64,000 nucleotides of DNA from Lumbricus rubellus (GCA_945859605.1 OX243811.1:59868044-59932043), one strand, 5' to 3'; counted from the stretch's first letter, positions 19,561 to 34,500 are shown. Notes: generated by a model from the sequence alone, not told the origin. Numbers and translations are program-made.

Positions 19561-22500
19561 GTAAGAATCATTCTCCTAAAATAATAAATAACTCGTATAT
19601 GCTGATGGTCGCGAACACGTGGAATTATTTGTAAACTGATCGGGTTGGGTAGTGGCGGGTGAGATGAAGTTATGTTGCATGTTGATGAAGTGTTTGAAGC
19701 CTCGGATAGTAGAATATTATTATTATAAGGAATCCGCATGACGGGCTTTAACTGTTTGAATTGGCGAAAGTTATATTGTTCATGTGGTGCATTGACTCAT
19801 ATCTATTGCTGACACCAGTGCAACATTGAATCTTCGCAGGTGTAAGCTTATCACTGAGGTGTCATCCCTTGTAATGGCTTGCCAGTGCCAACATTTTCCC
19901 TCAAGTGGACGGAAAGCAAAGTTCCTGAGCAAAATGGGGTGGGGAGCTTGATGAGCCTGCGTGCAGACAATTTATGAAAGACGAATTACTCGTGCATTGT
20001 AGCATATCGTTTGAGCACCAATCGAACTCTGCTTGATACACTATGATATTTTGATCAGTCCAGCTTAAATAGTTTCATAAATCCAAGACCCATCTATGCA
20101 AGGATTATTTTAATTAATCCAACTTCCCTTTTTGGGAGGTGTAGTGGGTATGTTGCAGCAGGTTCGAATCCACCTCAAGCCACCTTGTAGGTACCTTGGC
20201 AAAACTCCGAACGGCGGTCCCAAATTATAAAATTAAAGAAATTGATAGACTATCTCCTGAGAAGACTTTAAACATGACGTGTGGTGAAATAGAAGGTGGA
20301 TTGATGAAAACCGTTTGATTAATGGACGCTTGATAAAAGAAAGCTGAATAAGCGGCATTCTAGCTGAAATGGAAACTGGATGCATGCTGAAATACATCAC
20401 TGAAATCAACAATCCAGTTTCCATTCCTCAAGTTTAATTTTCGTCAATCGAGTTTCTATTTCACCTATAAGGACCATTCATCCAGCATCCATTTTGCAAG
20501 CGTTTAATTAATCCATCTTTCATTTAACTTATAATTATGTCCATCATCCAGGTTCTATTTCTCAACCGTTCATGTCCTCAATCCAGCTTCTATTTCAGAT
20601 CAAAAAATACCTTCATCCAGCTTATATTTCACCTGCGTTTTTTCATCAATCCACCATTTCTATGCGTCCATCCAATACACCGCACTATTACGAAACGTCA
20701 TGTTGATTTTTTTAATGTTATAATTTGGGACCGCCGTTCGGAGTTTTGCCGGTACCTTTAGCAAGTATTCACTTGCAAATTTTGCTCGTGTGCTTTGGTA
20801 TGAAACTTCGATTTATTTGTGTCTGTGCTGTAGTCGGGAGCGCTTCTCAGTAGTAATCTTGAAGGGGCGCTATAAAAAGTGGGGTCATTCCACGCCAATT
20901 CAACAAATGGCTCCAGCTTGACCATCTCGGATTTCAATGAAAATTTTTCTGAATGTTTATTATGGTATTAGAGGAAACTATGCCAAATTTTAGATCAATA
21001 TCTCAAGTAGTTTTGAAGATTTTAATTTTCAAAGACGTCTGGGGTGACCTCGTTTTCGACGTTTTGGAACTCACGTCTAAATTTGTAGCAACGTTCAGAA
21101 GCTCATAGCTTCATTAATATAGCAGATAATTTTATGAAATTTTCAGGATGTTTAGTCTTTGTGGTTGAGATGACATGCTGAAGAAATGAAAGATCAGTGT
21201 TGAAAATTCTGATGTTAGGACCCAACTGAAAATGGAAGGAAAAAAACTTGTGCTTGTCTGATGATCACACTTTGCTGCCCTGGTGTGGCCAAATTGATTG
21301 TTTTAAAAAGAATATTTTAACAACTCATGATACTAGTGTACTTTCTTTACAAAAATATGCAAGAATTTTGAATTTCTGATGCATGCCTACTACCATATGG
21401 CCTTCCAAAATTGGAAAATTTCATTCCGAAGACAATTTTCAAGGTCAAAGATCATCATGTTTGATAGGTCATGGAGAAATGAAATTTACACCACTGGAAA
21501 GAGCAGCTCAGATACTCTAAGTTCACCAAAAGTTGTGATGGTGTCTCTTCTTGTTCGTGCAATATTTTAATTTCAATTGTAGCAATTTTTTGCATTCACG
21601 AGTTAAAATGGAGTCAATATCATGGAATTATATTGTGAAATAATATCTGTAGTAAATCAATTTTCTCAGATATCAGTCCCCTGATCTTCCTCAGTTCTTA
21701 AAGTTATTTGGTTGATGTATATCTTGATGAGTCCTTATCATACGAAGGGTATATCTAAGAGATACACATGTCCGAAAGAAATGCAAATTGGCATTTGTGC
21801 AACATTTGCAAATTTATAAATTAAAAATCACAAGAACAACCACCCAGATTATTGCATATTTGGAAAGAACACAAAAAAACTGATTGGATGCAAAAAGTAT
21901 CTGATTAATTTTGTGGCTGTGATATGACAGTTCAAACTTGGTGGATCATGCCGTTTTTCGTGCAAAATGTAATTTTCATTGAAATCCGATATGGTCGAGC
22001 TGGAACTTTTGGAAAAATTTGTTGAATTGAGACGGAATGACCCAGTGCACATACATACATACATACATTAAGCAGGAATTATTTTAATTAATTCAACTCC
22101 TTTTCAAGAAAGAATTTTTTATCGATCTGGCTAGATCATCATTGATCATCGTCATCATGAGTCGCTGATTAGAGCCATTTGGCAGTGATGGGTAGTAATT
22201 AATTATCCCCTTTGTCCTCCTCATTAATTAGTTTAATTGTTGGTCCATGTGATGTTATGTCCTCATTTGTATTATCTGTCAAGCTCCAAATTCGTTTCAT
22301 TTTGCTTTTGTCTTCTATGTCGTGCAATGTGGATTCCGTCAACTGGCATGCTGCGTATTTTTTAAAACTAAATTGCAAATTATACAAATTGATCAGTGGT
22401 TTTTTACTGAGCGAGTGATGCTCTTTGTGACGTAAGTTATCTTGCAAGTAAATTTGTGAATGACTTTAAAAAAACAATCCACTTAGAAGGGTCTACAATT

Positions 22501-25500
22501 TAGCAATTAAAGGCTCGGTGTTGGGCCATGGTTGTCCTTGCCCGTGGAACTAGAAGCTCAAGCAGACTGGAGAGAGATAAAAGACTGCCGCAAGGGGTTT
22601 ATGCATAAGTCACAAAGGTATTTAGGTGCAGCTGAAATGATGAACTAAATGCTGAGCAACCCTATGTCTATTATTGTGTGTGTGTACTGTGTATGCTTGT
22701 TGAAATGATTTTTGAATGTTGTATTGAACTACTAGAGATGGATTTGTTAAGATCCTGTCTGTCGTGTAAAGTTTGTTCTCTGCATTCTTGCCGAAATGCT
22801 GATGCTATACATCATTCCTTTGTTCACTGACTTTTTCCAAGCCCAGCTGGGATTCCTATCCTAAGACCAATGACCAGACATCGTGTACTGCATTATCTGT
22901 TGAGATAACCTTATCCTTTGCAACACATGTAGACCTGAGATTCTTTGCTAAAGAAAGCAGTCTTCCTCTGGTGATTGGCACCATGTGTCTTAGGGGCAGA
23001 CAAACATGCTGAACAGGTTGCTGACACCATGCATTATATCGTCACTCTAATCATCTGGTTCAGCTTCAGATGCTTTGGCTGTTTGGTACCAGGACATGTG
23101 CGTTTGCTATACAGGATTCTACTATGGGAACCTTTTGCAGTTACTCACTGGATGAGAAAATTAAAATCACTTTTGAAACCTTTCCCAGTTACTAACAGAA
23201 TTATAAAACTTAAATTCAGTGTTTGAATTCTTTCTCATTAGTAAAAGGATGAGAAAAAAATAAAATTCAGGTTTGGAACACTTTAAATTTATTAGCAAGG
23301 TAAATGAAATAAAATCCAATGTCAGAGTTCGAAACTCAGGTATCACTTTCAAAATTTCTAAATATCTGTTTATAAATGTGTTTGTACTCATGCAAAGCAG
23401 TCTGCATATATCTATTTTTGGTTGCATAATTGTGCGTTCCAGCCTAGCCGGAACCTTTTCAGAATTTCGAGGTTTGGGAGGTATTATTTATTGCACTTGG
23501 TGGTTTCAGTTGCTTTAAGGTTAAATATCTTAATGGAGCTCCGTGATATGTTTTTGAACTCCCATTAATGCACTTAGTGAACTTGGTGCATTATGCAGAA
23601 TGCATCAAATGATTCATGCAACTCTTGTCAGATTTCTGCCCAATGTGTTCAGTGTAGTTGCCAGATTTTGGCAAGTGCTGTATTAACAGAAATTCAGCTT
23701 AATTACTGAATTTGTAAAGCCATCCATTTGCGCATATATGCTTGTGTGAATGGATGAAAGGCTTGAATGTGAAACTGTTGTCACTACACCCAGTAATTAA
23801 CGATTATTGTCTATTAACTATTGTTGAATTATTCTTAATTAGTAAGTTGTTTGCCGCCAGTGTCTAATCATACAGCAAAGCCAACCATTTGTCATAAATT
23901 ATAATGTGAACGCTTGAATGTGAAACTGCTATCTCATTATGCTCTACCCAGCAATTAACTATATATAATTGTCTGGGCTAGGATTTTAGGGGATTGGGGG
24001 TACCCCGGTACTTAGACTCCTGAGGCCTTTCAGTGTTTGTGGTTGTAAGCCTTAAGTATGATTAGAGTTCTTACTGTAACTGCTAAGTACTTTTAATAAA
24101 TGTTGGTTTCAGGTGTATTAAAGGTCATATACTAATTGACTTGACTAAGCATGCAGGAGTTTGGGTCTATCTTAAAAGAGCTCAGTGCTTATAGTTTATC
24201 TTTAATTCTTTATGGCATATTTGAGAACCTTTCACCTAAAGTTGTTCATTTTAGAGAGTGTGCAGGTGACAATTTACCCCTTAATGAGACCTGCTACTCA
24301 TGTGACCTTTCAGCCTCACCAACTTAGGCAAATGTTTGAGAGTTAGAGTGATTTGGTGTCTTACTCCTGTTACTGGTGTGTCCATTGCTTCTGAGTGTAG
24401 AGAATGGGTGAATAACTATGGAGTTTGTATAAACAAATCCATTAATGCCCACTCAGTGCATTAAGTTTGTTTACTGACTGATCCCCAGTGGACTCTGAAT
24501 AAGGATTCTAAACCAGTATAGGCGCTCATAATACTTTCTGTCTAGGGTAGATTGAATTTGTTAGAGATAAGATTATAGGTACAATGCATCTATCTAATTG
24601 AATGAGGATAAATTATGACTAAGGATTTTGGTTAGGGAACTACCCAAATCCATCCTATTGTTTTTGTGTTGGTGATTCTTGTAGGCATTTCTTTTAAATG
24701 TATGATTATTGGTGTTTTTTGCAAATTTATGTTTGTAACTTGAGCTAAATTGATTAGAGGTAATTTTTGTCAAAGTTTACATGTATGTATATTTATTTAT
24801 GAGAAAATGAGACAAATCCGGGTGACACACGGCACCCAAGCAACATGTCAAAGCACATTAAATAGAATTAGATAAAACTGATGTGGGCAGAACATGTAGG
24901 CCAGCAAAGAGGACCCTCGGAATAAAGTTTTTAACATCTTGACTGGCAGATCTAATGGATGCTGTTGTGGTCATAAGTACAACAGGTTTTTGCTAGAGGT
25001 GGGAAAGGCTCCTAAGGATGTGATTGACATTTTACATTGAAGCATGACATGCAGGTTCATATGCTCACATTTAGGATCTGCCTAGAAATCGGATCTTTCT
25101 GCTTAGGTATGAATATAGCCTCAACAATATTTTTAGGACATCTGCTATTATAAAAAAAAACCTGTAAGAATAGAGATAAAATTGATCTATTCTTTTGTTT
25201 TAAGTCAGTTGTTTGTTTTCGACAGTATTTTAGTGGGTGCTCCACGAGATAACATCACAGATGCAACTGCGCCTCTGAAAGTGCGGGAGATCGTTCGTCC
25301 AGGGGCAGTCTACCAGTGTCCATACTCTTCACGGAGGAATGACTGTGTGGCGGTTAAACTAGATGTTGAAGGTCAGTAATATTATGAGATTTTATTACTC
25401 CGTGTGCCTTTAGGAGTTTGGAAAACCTAGTTTTTTTCCTTTGGGACAGCGGTGTGGCCTTTTAGCTCTGGCTGTGCTGGGAGTGCCTCTGAGCAGGTCT

Positions 25501-28500
25501 CTTGTGGAAGCGCTATATAAATTCTTGAAATGAATAAAGATAGTTCTGATGTGCTGGATCGTGGCTGAGCAAAAAGCCCCTTGGATGCTGAACAAAGGAA
25601 TCTGATTTTTAGGAGTTTATCATTGAATCATTTGTATAACTGTGTATTCGAGATGTCTGTTCATGCCATAATTTATCAGTGAGACAGAGAGTGGCTGCTA
25701 CTCATCTATGCTTAGCATATTTTTTAAGCAGTGGGATAAGAAAACAAGGTTAACCCTTGCTGCATGCATGGTAGTCTAGTGGTTGGCAACTGGACTGTCA
25801 TCCCAGATTGCGAGAGTTCGCATTTTTACCAGTATAGAGTGATATTTCAAGATTCATGCTCTACTTGTTCACCTAGTGATCTGGCTGTATACCTAATAGC
25901 AGTACACTGTTTGGCAAGATAGTTATTTTGCCAAGGTGTCTATCATTTTTTGCCATGGGATGGTACATGTAGGTTGCTCTCTGTGCCCTGGTTGCCAAAA
26001 GAATTAAACTGAACCCACTTCATGCACATTGCTACCCCTGAAGGTTAGATTAAATGGCATCTGTTGTTTTTTCAATGATAAATAACAGCTTTTCTTTCAT
26101 CTTCATTAAATTAATTAAGTTCTAAGTAACTGACTGTCATTCTTTGTTCTTGAGTAAATTACTTCTTTTCTTCTTCAGTAAATTACTGAGCTGTTATTGT
26201 TTTCTTCGTTCAACATTTTCTGTTCTTTTCAATTTCATTAAATGACTGATGTTCTATTCTTCATGATCAAATGACTGATGTTCATTACACTGACGCTGTG
26301 AAGTTGAAGTGTGTGAGCTTATAATATTTCATGAAAAGGAAGTTTACCAATTATTGGCTTAATGAACATATCCACAGGGGGTTAGTTCCATTAATAGGTG
26401 AGCTTATGAGACTTGGGGCTATTCCGGACTTCAGGCAACATGCCCACATGGCTGTTCAATTAAGTGTTCCTGCCATTTTACTTCACAGAGGCATTTTCCA
26501 GTGCCTGCTGGTAAATTTGTCTAGGGCCTGAGCTGTGGGCCTTTGGCTGGCACAACTGCCACCATAGCTGCTGGCTATTGACTTATTAGGACTGTGCTGA
26601 GGGGGGTTAATTGATCTAACTACTTCCACAGGATTAGTGGACAGTGGTATGGTTTGCATTAAATCCTAGAAAGATACACATACTTAGAACACAGAGAGTG
26701 ATAGCTAGCAGCATAAAGAGACAAATGCAGAGTGACACAGCAAGACAGAAAGATTCAAAATCTGCTCTGGGCCACTCAGTGATAGGGAGTAGGAGCAGAC
26801 AGAGAGGGACAGATAGCAGGACAAACAGACAGTTTTGCTGACCCACTGGGTGGAAGTATAATCAAGGGAGAAATGAGGGAATGGTTGGGTGAAGAGTGAA
26901 GTTCACCCAGGAATTATATTTGCAGATTGGGAATGAACTCACCTTGTTGGAGTAATTAGGGAAGCCTCAAGTACTTGCCCATCCGTCTACCTATGCTGAT
27001 CAACCTATAAGGAATCCTGGGAATGCAATGAAATAGCAAACGGTGTGTGGGTCCATGACTCCATGGCTGCTTTACACAAGGCTGTTGATTCGGTTCATAA
27101 GTCATTGGTGCGTAGGATCTAGCCACCGCCTTCTTAGATCTGCAAACTTGAATGTGTGAATGAGACTGCATGAATATGACTGCCATTCATTGCGCTGCTC
27201 AGAACAATTAGCTGTATTTTTAAAGCATGTTTTTGTCCAGGCTGAGAGGCCAGAGTAGACTCATTGAGTTGAATAGGCAATCACTTAGCAGAAATCTATG
27301 ACTCTTTGCTCTTCAATATGCAAAGCTAAGAGAGGGCATGAATTTCGAAAGGAAATTGATAGATACATTTACTCTAAAGTTTATCCACATCTTATGACAA
27401 CAAAGGCCGTGTTAATGTTGGCTTAAGTTTTTTGTTGTTGCATTCTCTGGTAGCGTAATAAAGTTTAAGCAATTTACTGCTTTATTCAGAAAATGACATT
27501 TTCATTTATAATGTTGTTTTAATTTTGTTTATTCTGTATGAACTGGTGGGAGAATGTGCAGAGGTCTGTTAATTAACATGTTGGATTGTTAACCTGTGGT
27601 TCAATTCCATCCAGGTTGAAAGATATTTGAAGGTCTCTATAGATGCCACCTGTTGTTGTGTGAAATGAACACACCTACCTGACATTACCCATGTGAAGGT
27701 CAGGTGGTGAGGGAGAGGACTTTGCGCTGGAATTTTACAATACTTTCCAGGCTGACATACAGGCTTGCAGCAGTGTATGTTCAGTTGGCATACCACATTA
27801 TATTATGACTGTACTGCTCATGTTTCATATGTGAGTTTACATTAATTGCGGAAGCAACCATTTAGCCTTGCATTGCATGATTACAGCATGGGATGAGCAT
27901 AATATACTCACAGCTTTTTGGGGCAATTGTCGTTGATGAGTTCCATGATGAGAGTGATCAATCTTACGTTAATAATTTAGGAAATGATGGACTTGTTTTT
28001 GTGATTATTTTTGGCATGTTTAACAATGACAATGCAGTGTTTATGGTATATTTGTCAAAATGGCCAATACATTTGTGTGATGGGTCATTTTCTGTATGGA
28101 GTTTCAATGCAATTATGAGTTGTCTAACAATTATGTAGCCTTAATTAAGATTAGGCATAAAAAAAAATTGTTGTGTTTCCGGTAACGCGACCGACCCATT
28201 TTTAGGGCCGCGACCCAAATATTTTTGTAAAAAAATTTTATTAACAAAAATTTTTTTCCCCCCAAAAAAATTTAATTTGTTTTCAAATTTTTTTTACATT
28301 TGTATTGACATAACATAAGAGACGTCAACAAAATGAAATTAATAGAACTGTTTCTAGAGCAGTTTTAGGTGCAGACAGTCGGGAAATAGGCAGTTTATAC
28401 TTGCTTAGAACACGTACTTTGTTTCAGCGTGCCAAAAAGACTAGTGGGGTATACTTTTTCGGATAGTCACTGCATAAAAATATTTTACAAAATAAAAATA

Positions 28501-31500
28501 TTTTCCGACCTACCTGCCCAATTTTTTTTGGCTCTGTTACCGGAAACACAACATATTTTTTTTGGGCCTTAAATAGGCTGTTTGTTTATCTTTCCTTATA
28601 TAGTAATTTGCCAAGTTAGTCATATTGCATGGCGATGAATGAACAATTGAACATGGACCAGTGCCAATTTTTGTTGTTGACTAAGTTTTTCATTCTTCTA
28701 TGCAGTTGCTTAGTCCTCAAGGCTTGAATTTAGGTAAGGGGTCATTTATCAGCATTTATGGGATCTAGTGTGTAATTAAATCCTGTTATAAGCATGACCT
28801 GGGTGGGTATCAACTCTCAAAGAAGCCGGACAATGAGACCTGTACAGAAATTTGTCAATTCTAAATTTCCACTGCTGTGGTTGCCTCTGAAATACATGCT
28901 GTTCTTAACAACTCCTTGATTAGTTCTAGATTATCTATGGTTTCTTTTTAACACAAGGAATTGGATAGTTGTATGGCTTGGAATGAGGTGGGACAAATAC
29001 AGGTGGGGAGCTCAGGATCTATTTACTTGCTTACCTAGTTTATATACATGTACTCTGATTTTCATCTGATTTTGTGTGTACACTATTTTTCTCGTCATAG
29101 AATTAAATGGAATTTATACAGTGACCAACATTAGTAATCAAACTAATAGTAAGGAATTAAATATTGAAGTATTATTTATGAGAGTTTAGCCATCGTAAAG
29201 ATTGTAAGGAAGATCTGATTATTGCTTGAGGAGGCATTCCTCTCCTTTTCATGATTCTTTACCACCTTCTGCTATTGGACTGATCTGCAGGCTTTTTGTG
29301 GCCGTGTGTTTAGAAGGTAGGAGGCTAATGTAAACGATTTGGAATTGTATGTATCTGCGAAGCATCACTTCCTTGAAGGTGAGGGTTGGATACAAGGACT
29401 TTGAGCACCCTAGCATTGTCCTCATTTCCAATATCATTATTTAACACAACATTGAAAACTGTTCAGAATTGTTCAAATCGATGTCAGTGGCCAGAAATGT
29501 AATTAAACTGTTGGTAGCCACCATGTATGATCCCACCTGTGCTATGCAAAGTGACCAAGCTGTCAATTCCAAGATCAGGATAAATTCCTAGAATGTTAAA
29601 CAATTGCTTACTTCTAGTGTAAAACAGACAAAGATTATAACCTGGCAGGGGATGTTTATGTACTCAATGACATAATACACTGCTTATGTTAGTTATTTGG
29701 AGTTGGTGATGGCCTGTATGAAACTCCTGCTCGAATTACTCATGAAATGCTATTTTGGGTGAGTCCCTCCTAGGAAGATCAATTTATACGCAAACAGGTT
29801 GAGTGCATATTCCTAGAAACGTCTGACGATGGCTAAGATTTATGTGAGAGTAACACTGTAGAAATGTACTGTCTTGTAACAGCATCCTCTTATGAAATCA
29901 CTGTACCGGCTGACCTTGATTTGCCCTTGATGGATGATCTCTAGTCAATAAACTCTATTTCTTCCCACGATGTTCCCAAACATGGAGAACTTAGCTGCTG
30001 GAGCTGATGCTGGGCTGCTTTGTGCTGTAATGCAAAAATGTCAACGACGTCCTGAAGAGCATTTTTCCAGCAAAACCCCGTAATAACTTATGCCATTCGT
30101 CCTACCATTAGTGGATGTTAAAAACTTTCTTCCAAAGGTCGTCTGTGCTGGGGATCAATTGCATTGTTTTTTGTTCACATTATTTAGTTTTATTTGTTTC
30201 TATTTAACGTGTTGCAACATGTAACTGGGTGCGGTGTGTGCCACTTGGATTTGCATCATTTTCAAATTAACAAACAAATACATATATCAGTGTTCGCGAG
30301 CAGATATTACACGTTACATGCCACATCTGGAGCAGTGTTCACCTGTGTTTTCAAATTCATCATCTTTAGGCCTAAAAAAAAATGTTGTGTTTCCGGTAAC
30401 AGAGCTAAAAAAAATTGGGTAGGTAGGTCGGAAAATATTTTTATTTTGTAAAATATTTTTATGCAGTGACTATCCGAAAAAGTATACCCCACTAGTCTTT
30501 TTGGCACGCTGAAACAAAGTACGTGTTCTAAGCAAGTATAAACTGCCTATTTCCCGACTGTCTGCACCTAAAACTGCTCTAGAAACAGTCCTATTAATTT
30601 CATTTTGTTGACGTCTCTTATGTTATGTCAATACAAATGTTTTAAAAAAATGTTTTGAAAAAAATTTAAATTTTTTTGGAAAAAAAATTTTTTTTTGAAA
30701 AAAATATTTTTTTTAATAAAAATTTTTTACAAAAATTTTTGGGTCGCGGCCGTAAAAATGGGTCGGTCGCGTTACCGGAAACACAACAAATTTTTTTTTA
30801 CGCCTTATCATTTTCTGATACCAGCCATTCATTGTATTGGATGTTTGAGTAAATGATTGAGCACTGTTATTTTCAGTCTGTGCCTGTTCCCTAGACACAT
30901 TCTATAAGCACTTAAAAACTGTTCTGTTTGGCTGTGCTGGAGTCGGGAGCGCCTCTGAGTAGTTTCCTTGAAGAGGCGCTATATAAATACTTGAATGAAT
31001 GAATTTGTCAAAGCTCTTTTCTCTGTTGGGTTTTTGTCCAGGGCTTGATTTTCTCTGAATTCGTATTGGCTATTCAGTCTGGTCTACCTAGGTTTTCTTG
31101 CTTTTGAATCTGGCATGTAATGCTTTGTGTTGGATTTGTTGTTCTTTCCTCCCATTGGCAAAACGATTGCAGTCTTCGTCGGACACCTTTGTCCATCAGA
31201 GTTGTTTGTATGATGTAAACATGCCACGTCCATATTATCTCTGTTATACTCTGGCCACTGTGAAACAATTTGTCTGGTTCTATTGAGCATCCTGACTGTA
31301 CCTATTTCCAGTTAGTGTGGCTCTTTGTCATAGCCAGACAAATGTGACCGACTGCAGGGCACAGTTCAGTTCTTGTTGAGAAGTGGATGTGAACATTTTG
31401 GCCTGGAAAGTGACTGCTTTTGTCAGCCAACACATGTGAGAGTGGCATTTGTTTGAGTTCAGCTACTGTGCTATTTGCCATCTGCCAAAGTATGAGGAAG

Positions 31501-34500
31501 CCTACGATGGACGAACGACGATCGGTAAACCGGTTGATTTAATTGTGACACCCCACATTTTGTGCACGGGTCTTGTAGAGTGCTGAACGCATGGATAGAT
31601 GCAAGTATGGATGGATGGATGAATGCAAGTATGGATGGATGCAAGTATGGATAGATGCAAGAAGTATTGATGGATGGAAGTATGGATGGATGGAAGTGTG
31701 AATGAATGAATGGATGGATGGATATATGGTTCTTCCATTGTGTCTTCCCAACTTCTAGTACCCGCCTATTGATTGCTTGCGTTAGTCAATGCATGGCACC
31801 CGATGACTAAGACTTCTTCCCTCTCACGTTGTCGTTGTCCATGCATTGGACATCCGACTGTAAGGGGTGACTGTACCAATGGGGGGCAACGCCTAAGTGT
31901 TAGGATCTCTACGATGAGTAAGGGCTTTAGGAAATCCGGACAAATTTCGGATGCACAATCAATAGCAGTTTATGCAAAGCTCTGAGTGATGCTCAAAGCT
32001 GCTGTGTGGCCAGAATGGAATTTCATTATATATTCATTCGTAGTTAAATGATTACATTCAATTTGTTCTGTTAATACTATTAAAAGGAAATTGTTACAAA
32101 CTTGTATAGACTGAAATACTTGTAGAGAGCACTTTTAAAAACTGCAGAGAAAGTTAAACTGTTGTTGGTTAAAACCATATGTGTACATAAATTTGATGAT
32201 TCAGAAAACTGTTTAGATATTTATTTCAATTTTAATTAAATGCATGTGCTTAGAATAGATGTATGCCAGAATTGATATATGAGACTAGTATATGCCAATT
32301 TAATTAATATCTGAGATTAGAATAGATGTTGCAAAGATTATAATGAATCAGTTCTGAACACCAGTACTTATGCTTGTGATTAGAAACTTAGATGCTAACA
32401 AATAGATGAGGTTTACATTCATGAATGCCAAGTATGCATGAGTGTCAGTGTTGATAGAAATCTGAGCTGAGAATTGAATTAAGATCTGTAACTTACACTG
32501 ACTGATTTTTTATGTCTGTGACACCCAACCACAACATTCCTACTACAAAACCTCAGATTCCTTTTCACTTGTGACACCCAATAAGATGCCAAGTTTTAAA
32601 GCAGTGTTTGTTTCTCACCACAAACCTATGTAAAGTAAATGGAATTTTTTAGCACCTTTATGACAAATCTGACTTAAGTTGTGAAATTGATTTTATTGCA
32701 GTTTTTGGACATTGGTAAATATTTTTCCTCCTGATCCCAAGTCCTCTCTGAACAATGCTATATTTGCAGAATACTTGAAAAGTTTAATTAAGCCATGGGT
32801 CCCAAGTACAGACCAACAACAAACCATGAAACTATGAGACATAGGGTCTTGTAAAATTATTAAACTGACTTTCCAACCTATTTCAAGTACAATTAGTGAA
32901 CTGAACTAAAGAGAGAGTACACTTTAAATTCAATTGTACAGCTGCATTTGTCTGGGGAGGTTCAAGTGACTCCTTGAAAGAGGTATTTTGGTGCAAGTAG
33001 TGTATATATAAGATATAAGTCATGGGTTAGATCTCTTAACTCTTTCGCGGCGAATGCGGTCGATTGTGACCGCACAACAAAAACGCACCCGTTTGTCGGA
33101 TAATGTAGATATATTTAGAAATCTATTTATATATTTCAACAAATGCTATAATAAGGTCTCAAGCAAAATATTCTAGATGATGTAAAGGTTTCAGGATTTG
33201 AAAACCGCACATTTACCGCCCGTCCATCAGACCACGCCGATCTCAGCATAGATTAGGAAAAACATTAGCTCATTTGATCACTTCTCTGTAGTTATTTTTT
33301 TTTTAGTTCTTTTAGCGTAATTAGAAACATAAAATGTACCAGTCAGTCAAATTTTGCAAAGGATCTATAAAGAAATTCTTTTTGTTTGGTCATTTTGGGA
33401 TAGAAATACGGCGACATCGCTGCGTATCTAATATTTTGTCGACATCATTATCTTCTAAGTGGAAGTAATATAAAAATCATTTTATAATTAAATTCGCAAT
33501 TTTTTAGACTTTCACTGTTTGCTACAAGTTTGTCATGCAAGTAGCTACATTTATAAGTAGTTGCATTAATTTTAGTTTGTTCGTAATTTTTTTAATTAAT
33601 TTTTAATGTTATAAATAAAAAAATTATTTTTTAAAATATTTAATATATTTATTAATTTTAAGGCAAACACGTCAATTTATCTGCGTTTTCAAGACAGAAT
33701 ATTGTTGAGGAATCAAATACGAACAAAATGATATAAGACATGTCAATATTTCATGGACTTTAAGTGTTTTTCTATTTATGAACAAATTATGACTATATTT
33801 ATAAAAAACAACTTAGCTGCGATAGAGTTAAATGCAGCTGTGTTTGAGTTTGAGAAGGGAAATATAATCTTGTGTTGAAAACTTCTAACTCTTAATGTAT
33901 CTTTGGCATACCAGTAGTCTAGAGCTGTTGAGTTTGGCAGACCACTTGGAAGACTTTGATGAAACAAAAGTCAAAAATGTGCTTTATCATCTAGTCCAAT
34001 TACATCATCATCATTAGCCACTGATTCGAGTCATTTGACAGTGATGGGTAGGAATTAATTAAATTACACGGTGATTCATTAAAAAACGTCCCACTACATA
34101 AGTTGGCATAACTTATGTGGATGACCATCGAATTTAATGAAATTTCAGAATAATAAAGCATGATTATCTGGCCAAGTGCTATATAAATTATGTCACGTTC
34201 AGAGCTATAATGACGTAACGCGGATGACGAAACTAATGACGTCACGATAATCTCGAGAAATAAGCAAGATTCCAACGTTCCTGTCAGTCACTGAGGTTGT
34301 ATCATGCAAACCTGGTCAATTTAATCTGGTTTAGCCTCCTGGTGAGAAATTGTTTACTGTGGCATCACCAAGTAACAATCAGAATGTTCGCAATCACGTA
34401 TCTGCCGGTACACAGAAGAGGGACGTTCCAGCAAATCGTCTTTTGCGGAATCGACCAATTTTCAGCAAATCTCTTATGGCATCAGTCGGGTCTCTGCACT

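Larger units (their letters stand above)
20131..22068 (+). mobile_element. tRNA-derived SINE split by two insertions
   Basis: SINE pieces: 20131-20197 (GGTGTAGTGGGTATG and B box GGTTCGAATCC), 20751-20881 (body and tail GGGAGCGCTTCTCAGTAGTA, GGGGCGCTATAAAAAG) and 22044-22068 ((CATA)n tail). The outer flanks are similar: GCAAGGATTATTTTAATTAA before and GCAGGAATTATTTTAATTAA after, continuing to CC(C)TTTT, consistent with an old target duplication of about 33 bases. Confidence 0.82.
19561..25225. other. Integrin alpha intron 1
   Basis: 5.7 kb. The left part carries a SINE with two nested DNA elements (20,131-22,068) and one copy of a dispersed repeat (22,131-22,475). From about 22,480 to 25,225 I see no recognised gene or repeat. 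Confidence 0.7.

Noticed and set aside
30194..30507. Short frames around 30.3 kb and the near-identical peptide end at 44.4 kb
   Set aside because: The shared peptide end is translation of the Harbinger-type MITE, not a conserved protein.
31502..31751. Minus-strand Ser/Ile/His-rich frames
   Set aside because: Direct products of an ATGG microsatellite.
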